Assembly: GCF_024297185.1 (NCBI RefSeq)
Contig: NZ_JANCTD010000009.1
Coordinates: 183,716-247,715 of the forward strand
Origin: Lewinella sp. JB7
GTDB taxonomy: Bacteria > Bacteroidota > Bacteroidia > Chitinophagales > Saprospiraceae
Direction: 5' to 3'
DNA length: 64,000 bases
Positions within the stretch are counted from its first letter, which is position 1; the number at the start of each line of letters is the position of its first letter. The translations under genes and the position numbers were made by a program. Shown in pieces: positions 55,081 to 63,879 of the stretch. The notes below the pieces were generated by a model, which made no database searches, was not told the origin of the DNA, and saw only the letters and a program-made list of their open reading frames with translations.

Positions 55081-56310
55081 TTACTTTACAAAGTACATTT
55101 CCATTGCTCCTTTCCCCTTAGCGTGAATTTTGCCTCTGTATTTGCAATCGAAGTTATTTTTAACAAGTTGATACGTTAGTCCTGAAATATTTATTTCGCC
55201 AGGTTCCCCTGAGGACTCCATCCTACTTGCCGTGTTAATGGTATCGCCAAAGAGGTCATATCTGAATTTCTTCTTTCCCACTACTCCCGCCACAATGGGT
55301 CCGGAATGTATCCCGACTCTCATTCTCCACTTTATATCGTGGTTCGAATTTCTTTCTTCGAGGTAGTGAATCATCTCTCGTGCGGCTGTGATGCAATTAA
55401 TAGCGTTTTCTTCAGTAATTCCTTCCCCAAGGCCACACGCAGCCAAATACGCATCACCAATTGTTTCAATTTTTTCTACCCCTGCCTCTTCAACGATTTC
55501 ATCGAAGCGTCCGAAGATCTCATTAAGTTCGTTGACTAAAGTGATCTCCGAAATGGATGCTACTAACTCCGTAAAACCTTCGAAATCAGTAAATAAAATA
55601 GTCACATTGCCGTACTTTCGGGGAATTGTCCTACCGGTTTCTTTTAGATCCTTCGCTACATTTACCGGAAGAATGTTATGTAGAAGGTCGTCTGTTTTTT
55701 TCTGTTCGACCATTAGAGATTCCTCCGATCTGTCAATTAGTACAGACATACTCCAAATAAGTGCAAGGCAAATCAACCCAGTTATACTGATATTGACTAC
55801 TTGTAATAAATAGGGATCTACTTTGTCATAATAAGCGTTAATGCTTGATTGAAGTAATACAATGAAAATCAACGTAAAACAAGCCATTATACTAAACCCA
55901 TGGGCTAACTTCCTTGCCTTGCGGGGGAAAGTCATATAGGGCAGGATAATTATTAAAAAGCAAATGAACGCGACACCAGACGAGTATCCCAACAAAAAAA
56001 GAAATAAGAGAACCGATACGTACGAGGTCACAGTAAGCCATACGGTGGCCAAAATCCTCCGACCATTATGATTGAAGATTAACACAAGTAGAAACATCAA
56101 TCCCAATAATGCATTGCTTCCGTAAATTAGCGGAGAGTCAGTGATACTAAATGTTATAAGCATCCAAATTGCATTATACATTGCACCTAAAATAGACGCT
56201 ATATTCGTTACTTGTAAGTACCTGATGTCAGTGATAGAAAAGTTTTCATAAGCACCAATGCCAACCATTCTTTGAAAGAATTGAGATTCGTTTTTATCAG
56301 CAACTGACAT
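55081..56310 (-). CDS. Membrane-bound class III adenylate cyclase
   Basis: 409 residues. Six hydrophobic segments span about residues 35-200, then a short coiled region (SLMVEQKKTDDLLHNILPVNVAKDL) and the cyclase homology domain (about 225-409). Metal-binding Asp residues are in ILFTDFEGFTEL and TIGDAYLAACG. The adenine-specifying Lys (VEKIETIGDAY) and Asp (RYDLFGDTINTASRM), and the transition-state Asn and Arg in NTASRM, are present, so adenylate rather than guanylate cyclase is favoured. The gene is AT-rich and opposite in direction to the other island genes. Confidence 0.9.
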   Translation of the reverse strand: MSVADKNESQFFQRMVGIGAYENFSITDIRYLQVTNIASILGAMYNAIWMLITFSITDSPLIYGSNALLGLMFLLVLIFNHNGRRILATVWLTVTSYVSVLLFLFLLGYSSGVAFICFLIIILPYMTFPRKARKLAHGFSIMACFTLIFIVLLQSSINAYYDKVDPYLLQVVNISITGLICLALIWSMSVLIDRSEESLMVEQKKTDDLLHNILPVNVAKDLKETGRTIPRKYGNVTILFTDFEGFTELVASISEITLVNELNEIFGRFDEIVEEAGVEKIETIGDAYLAACGLGEGITEENAINCITAAREMIHYLEERNSNHDIKWRMRVGIHSGPIVAGVVGKKKFRYDLFGDTINTASRMESSGEPGEINISGLTYQLVKNNFDCKYRGKIHAKGKGAMEMYFVK

Positions 56311-57139
56311 TTTCGTTCTCTTTACTTTAGATTATCGATTGCCGCTCAATTGGAGCTAACGTGATTAACTGCGTGACCTGGGTAAATACGCAATGCGTAT
56401 ACTTAATTAAGTTAGCGTAAAATGAAAACTTAGCAAAAAATGATTTAAGCGGCGAACACCGCGCACAGCGTCAACCGGGGACTGAGGGAGTATTGGATAA
56501 TTTGGTTTAGGAAGACCTTAGTCCAGAAACACCACCGTCCCACGCCGTCCAGTACCTAGATTGGTAGCTACCGCCCGATTAGTCTGGAGCGAAGCAAAGA
56601 GGCTTGTTGGTTCGGGCCACGCAGTTCTGAACTGCTATCTACGGGTAAGCGGATGATTCGGGAGGAGCCGTGTCGGCGGGGCAGGAAGTACCGTCCGTAT
56701 ACAGCGTTGCCGCAGGCGTAAATTCAGGTAATGTGCTCGGAAAGCCGATATGCCTCAGAATAGGTATTGCGGAACTCGCCGTGGACAGCCCGTTGGCGTA
56801 GGGCTTAGCCCGATGATTTAGCGACTGGCGGCCGACCAAGCAGATTAGAGAAACTGTGCGACTCCACGGCGGTGGTTCTGGGGAGCGGGTACAGGTTAAA
56901 GAATACGATGAAAGGGTGTTTGCGTTACAGCCTATGGTGAAATCATTCGGGGTCGTGCTCGCACCCGTTTCGATAACTCTCTCAGCTACGGCGGAGGGTA
57001 CCTAATTATATGATTACCTTGCCGTCCGCGCAATCCGGGTAGGGGGTCATACTAAATGCGGTAATCGTATTTAGGGAAGTGATCAGGCTTGGGATGCCGG
57101 TATTCTGTTTTATCACATCCAATGCACGTAGATCCGCTA
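56311..57139. other. 829-bp gene-free spacer
   Basis: No gene that I would support (an open minus-strand stretch at 56639-56839 lacks any features). It includes the second long island repeat at 56454-56490, a GC-rich central part, and GTTGCCGCAGGCG at about 56704. GC content switches several times, suggesting joined fragments. Confidence 0.55.
56454..56490 (+). repeat. Island repeat AACACCGCGC, copy E
   Basis: GAACACCGCGCACAGCGTCAA then CCGGGGACTGAGGGAG; close match to 53930-53966. Confidence 0.65.
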
Positions 57140-57925
57140 ATGAGAATATTTATCTACTTACTAATATTGCTCGGGCCGACCTCCCTGGCCGGGCAATCCG
57201 TTGAGATCAAGGAGAAGAAAGGGGAAAAATATTTCGTGGTGAAGCGAGATGTTATTGCTGGGCCATTTGTCGTGATCAACAAGGTTTACGCAACTTCACA
57301 ATACATCGTAAAAGACGCAAAGTGGGGTATTGTAAATGAGCAAGGAAGAGAGGTAGTTCCGGCCAGGTACGATTCAATATAACATGCTGCGGGAAATTAC
57401 TACGTAGTAAAGGCAAAAGATAGATACGGTATAATTGATGAGTCGGGTGCAACGATCATAGAGCCTACCTTTCAGGACATAGATCACTTCACGCAGGATC
57501 AGAGCGGGTTAGTGAAATACGAAGATCGGTGGATGATATACAGGGACTCCGAATTGCACGGCGACGAAGAGCAACTGATCTTCAGGTCACCCGAAAAAAT
57601 GCCAAAATTCAGCGATTGTGACGAGGGCGAGGTGAGCAAGAAAGGGATGAAGTGTGATATGAAAGAAATGCTGGACTTCATCTTCGACAATATAGTATAC
57701 CCCCAAGAGGCTATCGCGGCAAAAATTGAGGGAATGGTCGTTGTCAAGTTTATCGTGGAAAAAGACGGAACCCTGACGAATGCGGAAGTCGTCAGGGAAA
57801 TCGGTGGAGGTTGTGGCGAAGAAGCGGTGAAGGTAGTTGAACGGATGAACCCCTGGATTCCGGGCACGCAGGACGGTGATGTGGTACGTACCGCATTCTA
57901 TCTTCCCGTCAGGTTTGCTCTTTAA
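57140..57925 (+). pseudogene. WG-repeat / TonB-C protein interrupted by an in-frame TAA
   Basis: One frame of 262 codons from the ATG at 57140 with a single internal stop, TAA at 57380-57382. Upstream half: signal peptide MRIFIYLLILLGPTSLAGQ and a WG repeat (AKWGIVNEQGREVVPARYDSI). Just after the stop a second WG repeat continues in frame (DRYGIIDESGATIIEPTFQDI), then a TonB C-terminal domain (about residues 170-262; FIFDNIVYPQEAIAAKIEGMVVVKFIVEKDGTLTNAEVVREIGGG). Because the repeats continue across the stop, this is a broken gene rather than two genes. The C-terminal part could still be translated from GTG 57512, but would lack its signal peptide. Confidence 0.85.
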
Positions 57926-58231
57926 ATGGGATAGAGCAGCGTATAAATGCCTCGGATCAACCGGACCACCGCCCGAACCACATCCGTTGAAATGTTGGTT
58001 TGGGCACGACCCTGAGGTGATCGACGCAAACCACCCATCACGGACCCGCCGAATTTACACCCTTCAGTTACAAATGATGCACCCACGCGGGCGGTGGGTT
58101 AGGTAGCCGGGTAGTTCCTCAAATTTTGGGTCCAGGGTCGTACCTTATAGGATCGGGCGTGCATTCCGAGTCCGGCCAACGGTACCCGAGGTCCCGATGC
58201 TGCTTCCGATCCGGTTCCAAAGACGAACAAG
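57926..58231. other. 306-bp spacer before the Crp/Fnr regulator
   Basis: No gene. Contains ATGTTGGTTTGGGC at about 57993, otherwise no clear structure. Confidence 0.4.
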
Positions 58232-58813
58232 ATGACCACAAAAGAACGCGAAGATGTAGTAGCATTTCTTTCCCGGTTCGCTTCAATCTCGAAAGAACTG
58301 GAGGAGATAATACTGGAGCATAGCGGGATAAAGGCGATTAAAAAAAGAACGGTTGTGCTACAGGAAGGTAAAATTGCCAATGAGTGCTTTTTCATTCTGC
58401 AGGGGTGCGTAAAAAAGTATTACCTCATAGACGGGGAGGAGAAGATAACCAATTTCTATACCGAGGGGCAAATTATCACCCCGGCCAGTTATACCAATCG
58501 GGAACCTTCTAAATACTTCCTGGCTACGGTAGAAGAAACCATAGCTTTATTCGGCAATCCGGATACCGAAAAGGAGGCGACGAGGAAGCACCCCGAGTTG
58601 GAATCCTTCATTAGGGTAATGACGGAAAAACTTATGGTCGATATTGCCGATGAATTTGATAACTGGGTAAGCCACAGCGCGGAAGACCGCTACCTGTGGC
58701 TGTTAGAGAACCGACCCGACCTCGTTCAGCGTGTCCCGCAGTACCAGATAGCAAACTACCTGGGGATCAAACCGGAATCCCTGAGCCGGATAAGAAAACG
58801 CCTGGCTAAATAA
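58232..58813 (+). CDS. Crp/Fnr family transcriptional regulator
   Basis: 193 residues. N-terminal cyclic-nucleotide-binding-like beta barrel (RTVVLQEGKIANECFFILQGCVKKYYLIDGEEK), long dimer helix, and a winged-helix DNA-binding end (RYLWLLENRPDLVQRVPQYQIANYLGIKPESLSRIRKRLAK). The PRESTO-type cAMP-binding phosphate cassette (GELAL...RAA) is not evident, so it may not bind cAMP. Bacteroidota have many such regulators of stress or metabolic genes. It lies 94 nt before a probable outer-membrane protein gene on the same strand. Confidence 0.85.
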   Translation: MTTKEREDVVAFLSRFASISKELEEIILEHSGIKAIKKRTVVLQEGKIANECFFILQGCVKKYYLIDGEEKITNFYTEGQIITPASYTNREPSKYFLATVEETIALFGNPDTEKEATRKHPELESFIRVMTEKLMVDIADEFDNWVSHSAEDRYLWLLENRPDLVQRVPQYQIANYLGIKPESLSRIRKRLAK

Positions 58814-58907
58814 ACGAATACATACCTCTTTTCTTAACTCAGGTCAACGATAAACTGTTGGAAGAGGTCGAATTTTGTTAAACATTCTTCACGATAATGA
58901 TAGTGAA

Positions 58908-59558
58908 ATGAACTTTGACAAAATTTACCTGATCGCCGTATTATTATTTGCCTGTACAGCGGCTTACGGGCAAGACACTTCCGTAGAGTCTTCAGGGTCC
59001 GGTACGGTAGCAACGAATAAGTACAAATTCGCCGTATTCACTCCCTGGTTGTCCTTCAGCAACTTCGGAAACCCGAAAACGAATACGCACCACTACGAAA
59101 TTCTGGTTCGGCGTCAACTTTCCGGCAAGGATGCGGTGGGCATCAAAGTAGCTACCTGGAAATTGTTCGCCCCAATGGGGATTCCCCTGTGGAACGCGCA
59201 GTTTCTGCAGGAGAGCGCATTCTATCCGGGTAGACTGAGGGAAAGCGGAGTGGGCATTACCTACCAACGCAGACTATGGAAGGGGGTATTCGCAGCATTG
59301 GAAGTCTTACCGCTACTGACGACGTATCTGGATGAAGCGGGCGAGAGCATCGGAAGCGGCTTCAAACTGTATAGCAGCTACCACCTAGGCTACCACGTCC
59401 CCCTATTCAAAACGGGCAGATTCTTCATCGAGCCGCAAGTTCACCTGAACTACTGGCCGGTAAATACGAACGTGCCCCAGTCATTCAAGCGTGAGGAATC
59501 GAAGTGGAACAACTACTTCTTCCTTGAACCGAATCTGTATTTGGGGATGAAGTTTTGA
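58908..59558 (+). CDS. Outer-membrane-like beta-barrel protein of unknown function
   Basis: 216 residues from the ATG at 58908 (TTG at 58875 is open upstream). Signal peptide MNFDKIYLIAVLLFACTAAYGQ. The mature part has amphipathic strands (HHYEILVRRQL, SGVGITYQRRLWKGVFAALEVLPLL, FKLYSSYHLGYHVPLF, GRFFIEPQVHLNYWPV) ending in a terminal aromatic (FFLEPNLYLGMKF), typical of an outer-membrane barrel. No family recognised. It follows the Crp/Fnr gene and may be controlled by it. Confidence 0.65.
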   Translation: MNFDKIYLIAVLLFACTAAYGQDTSVESSGSGTVATNKYKFAVFTPWLSFSNFGNPKTNTHHYEILVRRQLSGKDAVGIKVATWKLFAPMGIPLWNAQFLQESAFYPGRLRESGVGITYQRRLWKGVFAALEVLPLLTTYLDEAGESIGSGFKLYSSYHLGYHVPLFKTGRFFIEPQVHLNYWPVNTNVPQSFKREESKWNNYFFLEPNLYLGMKF

Positions 59559-59677
59559 CTATCCCTCGGACATTGACTAGCCTAATTGTCGTCGCTACCG
59601 GTCGACACTCCAAAGCCTACCGCTGACGGACGTACCTTGTCTCCGTTCCTCAAGGTTAACCCCCAACGCTCGTAAAA

Positions 59678-60196
59678 ATGCAACATAGCAAGTATCCCCG
59701 TTCATTCTCACACATCGGCATTACGGTACCCCGGATTCAGGAGGCCGTAAAATTCTACGCGGAGGTGATGGGTTGGTACGTCATCATGGAACCCGCCACG
59801 GTGAAGAAGGAAGCGGATACGGCGATCGGACAGATGTGTATTGATGTCTTCGGCGAGGAATGGGATGAATTTGACATCGCGCACTTATCCACCTCGGATG
59901 GGATCGGCATCGAATTGTTCTCTTTCCCCCACGGCCTTAAGGAAGCCCCGGCCTTTAATCCCTTCAATACGGGGCTGTTTCACTTCTGCGTGCAGGACCC
60001 CGATATCGAAGCGTTGATCGACAAGATCGTCTCCGCGGGGGGTAAACAGCGCATGCCGATCCGCGAATATTATCCGGGAGAAAAGCCCTACAAGATGTGC
60101 TACGTCGAGGATCCCTTCGGCATCGTCTTCGAGATATACACGCATAGCTACGAATTGACGTACTCTTCGGGCGCTTACCAGGACAAAAGCAATTGA
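59678..60196 (+). CDS. VOC (glyoxalase/dioxygenase) superfamily protein
   Basis: 172 residues. MQHSKYPRSFSHIGITVPRIQEAVKFYAEVMGW gives the first metal-ligand His; IGIELFSFP and FHFCVQDPDIEALIDKIVSAGG give the second half; the last ligand is Glu in YVEDPFGIVFEIYTHSYE. Typical of lactoylglutathione-lyase-like or fosfomycin-resistance-like proteins; the substrate is not determined. GC-rich, unlike the island genes. Confidence 0.88.
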   Translation: MQHSKYPRSFSHIGITVPRIQEAVKFYAEVMGWYVIMEPATVKKEADTAIGQMCIDVFGEEWDEFDIAHLSTSDGIGIELFSFPHGLKEAPAFNPFNTGLFHFCVQDPDIEALIDKIVSAGGKQRMPIREYYPGEKPYKMCYVEDPFGIVFEIYTHSYELTYSSGAYQDKSN

Positions 60197-60531
60197 TCTC
60201 CGCACACGAGGGTGCGGGTCGATCGCGTTTTTCGCTGGGCTGTACAATGCGTTCAGACTACTCGGTTACGCCCGACGACATTGACTGCATCCAACAAACG
60301 CGCCGGAAAGCCTAAGAACCAATAGGCGGTGTGGAATACTCCTGGTTTTATCTCTCCTTACGGCCGGCGCGTACATAGCGCTCTTTCACGATAAGGCGAA
60401 TGACCCCGCCGGCTTGCGGTCCCTGTGTACCCTGACGATACTCACCCCGGTCGCTATTGTGTTGTGTCTGCCGTCGCCTTATCCAAGAGGCGGCTGGCGG
60501 ATTCCCTACTGTCAATTCTCCGACCGCTGTC
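60197..60531. other. Spacer downstream of the VOC gene
   Basis: Open stretches are present but none has a convincing start, conserved motif or codon pattern. I see no structure beyond scattered GC-rich repeats. Confidence 0.35.
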
Positions 60532-60850
60532 TTATTCCTGTTTTTTCATCTTTTCGTTCAAAATGAAGAGCAGCTCGTCAAATTCCTTTTCCGGACTGAA
60601 GTCGATCACGCGCGCATCGCTCATCAATGATTAGGGCATGCCCCGGCGCCAGGTAGAATACCTCTCCGGCCGATTATCCTTTAGGCACTCCAACAGGGGC
60701 GAAAAGTCGGTACCCGCCTTGGGTTCGTTGATGGCAACGGCCATTCCACCCCTGCCGGTACCATGTTGATCGTATTGCCCTTGGGGAAGTCCTCTTCGGA
60801 GATGTGGACTACCCCGCATCCTTGTTTCACGGCACCGTAATTTGCCTACC
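60532..60850 (-). pseudogene. Frameshifted cupin-like remnant
   Basis: Minus-strand reading yields a run of protein-like pieces in different frames, in order: GCGVVHISEEDFPKGNTINMVPAG, MAVAINEPKAGTDFSPLLECL, AGEVFYLAPGHALIIDE, and a 30-residue tail MSDARVIDFSPEKEFDEL… ending KKQE at 60532. The YLAPGH and following [DE]FSP match the PPGH/EFSP signature of a cupin fold group. Two or three frameshifts separate them. It is a dead or sequencing-error-ridden gene; the ATG at 60624 could start only a fragment. Confidence 0.5.
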
Positions 60851-60868
60851 ACTTGACTCCCTCGCCCC

Positions 60869-62620
60869 ATGCCCGTCCTTTTCCTCTTCTTTTTCTTGTC
60901 TCTGAGTACCATCTCCGCTCAGCAACGCACCTACTGCAACCCCGTCAACATCGACTACGGCTACACCCCCTTCGAACGATTTTCACAAGAAGGCAAGCAC
61001 CGCGCCACGGCCGATCCGGTGATCGTCAACCTGCGGGACACCCTCTATCTCTTTTCGACCAACCAGGAGGGATACTGGTACAGTGCCGATATGCTCGACT
61101 GGACATTTGTTTACCGCAAGTTTCTGCTCGATGACAAGTACACCCACGATCTCAACGCCCCGGCGGCCTGGGTAATGAATGACTCCCTCTACGTGTACGG
61201 ATCCACCTGGGAGCTCGACTTTCCCATCTGGAAGAGCGGCAATCCGACCCGCGACGACTGGGAGATTGCCGTCGATACCCTCAACGTCGGCGCCTGGGAT
61301 CCCGCTTTTCACTACGACGAAGATCAGGATAATCTCTACCTCTACTGGGGGTCCAGCAATGAATTTCCGCTGCTGGGTACGGAAATCCAGACCCATAACC
61401 TCCAGACTACCGGCATTACCCGGCCCATCATGAAGCTACACCCCGAAGACCACGGTTGGGAACGCTTCGGGGAGTACAACGACAACGTCTTTCTCGCCCC
61501 CTTTGTCGAAGGTGCCTGGGTGACCAAGCATAACGGTAAGTACTACTTCCAGTACGCGGCGCCGGGAACGGAATTCAGCGGCTACGCCGACGGCGTGCTG
61601 GTCAGCGAGAACCCTCTTGGCGGATTCCGGTATCAGGCCCACAACCCTTTTTCCTACAAACCCGGCGGCTTCGCGCGGGGAGCCGGCCACGGGGCCACCT
61701 TCCGCGACGCGCACGGCAATTACTGGCACGTATCTACCATCTTCATCTCGGTTAAGAACAACTTCGAGCGGCGTTTGGGCATCTGGCCGGCCGGCTTCGA
61801 CGCGGACGATGTTATGTACTGCAATACGGCCTTTGGCGATTATCCGACCTACCTACCCGAATTCGCGGAGGGAAAGGATTTTACCGCGGGACTCTTCGCC
61901 GGCTGGATGCTGCTTAATTACAACAAGCCCGTACAGGTCTCCTCTACCCTCGGTGGCTTTCACGCCAACAACGCGGTCGACGAAGACATCCGTACTTACT
62001 GGAGTGCCGCCACCGGCGACGCGGGAGAGTGGTTGCAAACCGACCTCGGTGAATCGTCTACCATCCACGCCATCCAAATCAATTATGCCGACCAGGACGC
62101 GGAGTTCATGGGCAAGACCCTGGGCAAGAAGCACCAGTACGTGATCTATGGCTCCGACGACGGACGGGAATGGAAAATAGTGGTCGATAAGCGCCATAAC
62201 CAGACGGACGTGCCCCACGACTACGTCGAGCTGTCGCAGCCCGTACGGTTCCGCTACCTCAAACTGGAGAACCACGCTATGCCCACCGGCAAGTTCGCCA
62301 TCAGTGGTTTCCGGGTATTCGGTAAGGGGGCAGGGGAGCGGCCCGGTCCGGTGGAAAATTTTGTGGTCCTGCGTGCCCCCCGGGATAAGGACGGCAACCG
62401 CCTGGCCTCCTGGATGAAGTGGAAAAATCATCCTGAGGCCGACGGGTACAACATCTATTTCGGTAAGGACCCCGCTAAACTCTACGGCAGCATCATGGTC
62501 TACGGTACCAACAGCTACTACTTCACCGGTATGGACAAGGCTGACGCCTACTACTTCCAGATCGAAGCCTTTAACGAGAACGGGATATCGGAACGCACGG
62601 AGGTCATTCGGGTAGATTGA
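60869..62620 (+). CDS. Family 43 glycosyl hydrolase with F5/8-type and FN3-like domains
   Basis: 583 residues. Signal peptide MPVLFLFFFLSLSTISAQ; five-bladed GH43-like domain (about 20-340) with ATADPVIVNL (catalytic base Asp region), NVGAWDPAFHYDEDQDNLYLYWG (pKa-modulating Asp) and WERFGEYNDN (acid Glu region); a discoidin-like F5/8 C or CBM32 domain (about 355-490, VDEDIRTYWSAATGDAGEWLQTDLGE and FRYLKLENHAMPTGKFAISGFRVFG); and a fibronectin III-like C-terminus (about 495-583). The gene likely acts on plant or algal polysaccharide outside the cytoplasm. No SusC/D partner is nearby. Confidence 0.87.
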   Translation: MPVLFLFFFLSLSTISAQQRTYCNPVNIDYGYTPFERFSQEGKHRATADPVIVNLRDTLYLFSTNQEGYWYSADMLDWTFVYRKFLLDDKYTHDLNAPAAWVMNDSLYVYGSTWELDFPIWKSGNPTRDDWEIAVDTLNVGAWDPAFHYDEDQDNLYLYWGSSNEFPLLGTEIQTHNLQTTGITRPIMKLHPEDHGWERFGEYNDNVFLAPFVEGAWVTKHNGKYYFQYAAPGTEFSGYADGVLVSENPLGGFRYQAHNPFSYKPGGFARGAGHGATFRDAHGNYWHVSTIFISVKNNFERRLGIWPAGFDADDVMYCNTAFGDYPTYLPEFAEGKDFTAGLFAGWMLLNYNKPVQVSSTLGGFHANNAVDEDIRTYWSAATGDAGEWLQTDLGESSTIHAIQINYADQDAEFMGKTLGKKHQYVIYGSDDGREWKIVVDKRHNQTDVPHDYVELSQPVRFRYLKLENHAMPTGKFAISGFRVFGKGAGERPGPVENFVVLRAPRDKDGNRLASWMKWKNHPEADGYNIYFGKDPAKLYGSIMVYGTNSYYFTGMDKADAYYFQIEAFNENGISERTEVIRVD

Positions 62621-62997
62621 CGAGGCTACACCTGCTGATTACCGTAATTCACGGCTTTTACCGTACCGCCTTGCTCCTGCGCGCCCGCCCAGAGAAAGCG
62701 GCTGGGTAGCGGGAGCCGTATGGTGGGGGAAAGAGCAAACATTCCGGGTAGAAATTCTGACGTGATTGCCGAGACTAGTGGGCGCAATCACGTCAATTGA
62801 GTGTAGGGCGCAATTTTCTGAGCGTATGCAGCGCGATGTTGGGCGAAAGCCGCTTTAGGCGGCCTCAAAAACTACCCCTCATGGTATGTCAACCACGTTG
62901 ACGTCATTCAGTCTCACATGATGCCACAACAGAGACCAACAGAGGAAAATAAGAACGTAATAGATGGAGTTATTACCGCCTACCTTAAAATGTTGAG
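62621..62997. other. 377-bp spacer with inverted repeats before an island gene
   Basis: Contains a perfect 12-nt inverted repeat (62758-62769 and 62784-62795), the sequence GCGCGATGTTGGGCG at 62831-62845, and a small hairpin GCCGC-TTTAG-GCGGC at 62849-62863. No gene. Confidence 0.6.
62758..62795. repeat. Perfect inverted repeat TGACGTGATTGC / GCAATCACGTCA
   Basis: 12-nt arms with a 14-nt loop, not followed by a T-run. The right arm shares CGCAATCACGTCAAYTG with the 18-nt repeat at 51756-51803. Confidence 0.75.
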
Positions 62998-63855
62998 ATG
63001 ATAGATAGCGTGAGAGGGATCATTAAAATCGCATGGCTCTTTAACATAATTATTTGGTCACCCCAGACAGCCTACAGTCAAAACTATACTGACGTAGGGT
63101 TTTTCGATTTCCTATCAGATAACTCGATTGTAGTCGATTCTGCCACTGGAAATTTAATCGATCACCATACTGTATACAACGCATTCATACATGAGTGGAC
63201 AGACGACAGCAGTAGTCACTATCGTGAAATATTGATCGACATGTATAGAAAGGTTTCGGACGGCTATGAATTTAGTTCTTTGACCGAAAATCCCATCCTA
63301 AAAAATTCCACGAGATCAAGAGTAGATTCCTCCAACCGTGACTTATCAGAACTGATTCCATTTTATTTAAGCCATTCTGGATCATCGAATAGAGGGGAAG
63401 ATGCAGTGTACCTATTTTCTCGTCCCAGATATTACAATCCAGATGAACCAAAATTGTACGATTATACAGAATTAGAGACAGGTTCTTATGTATTATCCAA
63501 CATTATCATCCAGGGTGAGGCACAGAATTTGTCTGATTGTTTTTCAAAACAGATAATTGATATATTACCAAATTCGTACGCAATATTGCATTACGGGAAC
63601 AGGTATCCGTTAGAGTGTGCCGATTCAAACTCAAAGTTCTACGAAGATGTGTTCGGATCTGATACAACTGCAAACACAGTCAAAGTCGCAGGGCGAGGTC
63701 CAATAAAATATATTTTAGTAGAAGATTACATTTATCTATTCACTACGGATAAAAAATTCCTAAGTAGACTCAAGTTAGAAAGATTGGACTCGGGAATAGT
63801 CCTAACTGGTGAAAACTATGTCAGATTCGAGTACACACTTACAAAAGCCAAATAG
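62998..63855 (+). CDS. ORFan secreted protein of an AT-rich cassette-like gene
   Basis: 285 residues. Hydrophobic N-terminal region (IKIAWLFNIIIWSPQTAYSQ) suggests a signal peptide. Contains LSDNSIVVDSATGNLIDHHTVYN, YYNPDEPKLYDYTELETGSYVLSN and a C-terminal KYILVEDYIYLFTTDKKFLSRLKLERLDSGIVLTGENY that repeats short beta units. No family recognised. Codons are AT-rich. It is bounded by TGTTGGGCG (62837-62845) on the left and CGCCCAACA (63863-63871) on the right, an inverted pair. Confidence 0.65.
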   Translation: MIDSVRGIIKIAWLFNIIIWSPQTAYSQNYTDVGFFDFLSDNSIVVDSATGNLIDHHTVYNAFIHEWTDDSSSHYREILIDMYRKVSDGYEFSSLTENPILKNSTRSRVDSSNRDLSELIPFYLSHSGSSNRGEDAVYLFSRPRYYNPDEPKLYDYTELETGSYVLSNIIIQGEAQNLSDCFSKQIIDILPNSYAILHYGNRYPLECADSNSKFYEDVFGSDTTANTVKVAGRGPIKYILVEDYIYLFTTDKKFLSRLKLERLDSGIVLTGENYVRFEYTLTKAK

Positions 63856-63862
63856 AGATATT

Positions 63863-63879
63863 CGCCCAACACTGCGCCA
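63863..63879 (+). repeat. Island repeat CGCCCAACACTGCGCCA (copy F)
   Basis: Starts 8 nt after the stop of the last gene. Near reverse complement of 62831-62845 and a partial match to the other AACACYGC copies. The last 120 bases of the window contain no other feature that I can support. Confidence 0.55.

Noticed and set aside
56639..56839. Short minus-strand open frame in the large spacer
   Set aside because: No signal peptide, no ribosome binding context, no family resemblance; the spacer is non-coding in character.
60631..60912. 93-codon minus-strand open frame left of the GH43 gene
   Set aside because: Most of its translation is an out-of-frame reading of the cupin-like remnant and of the GH43 upstream region; not an intact gene.
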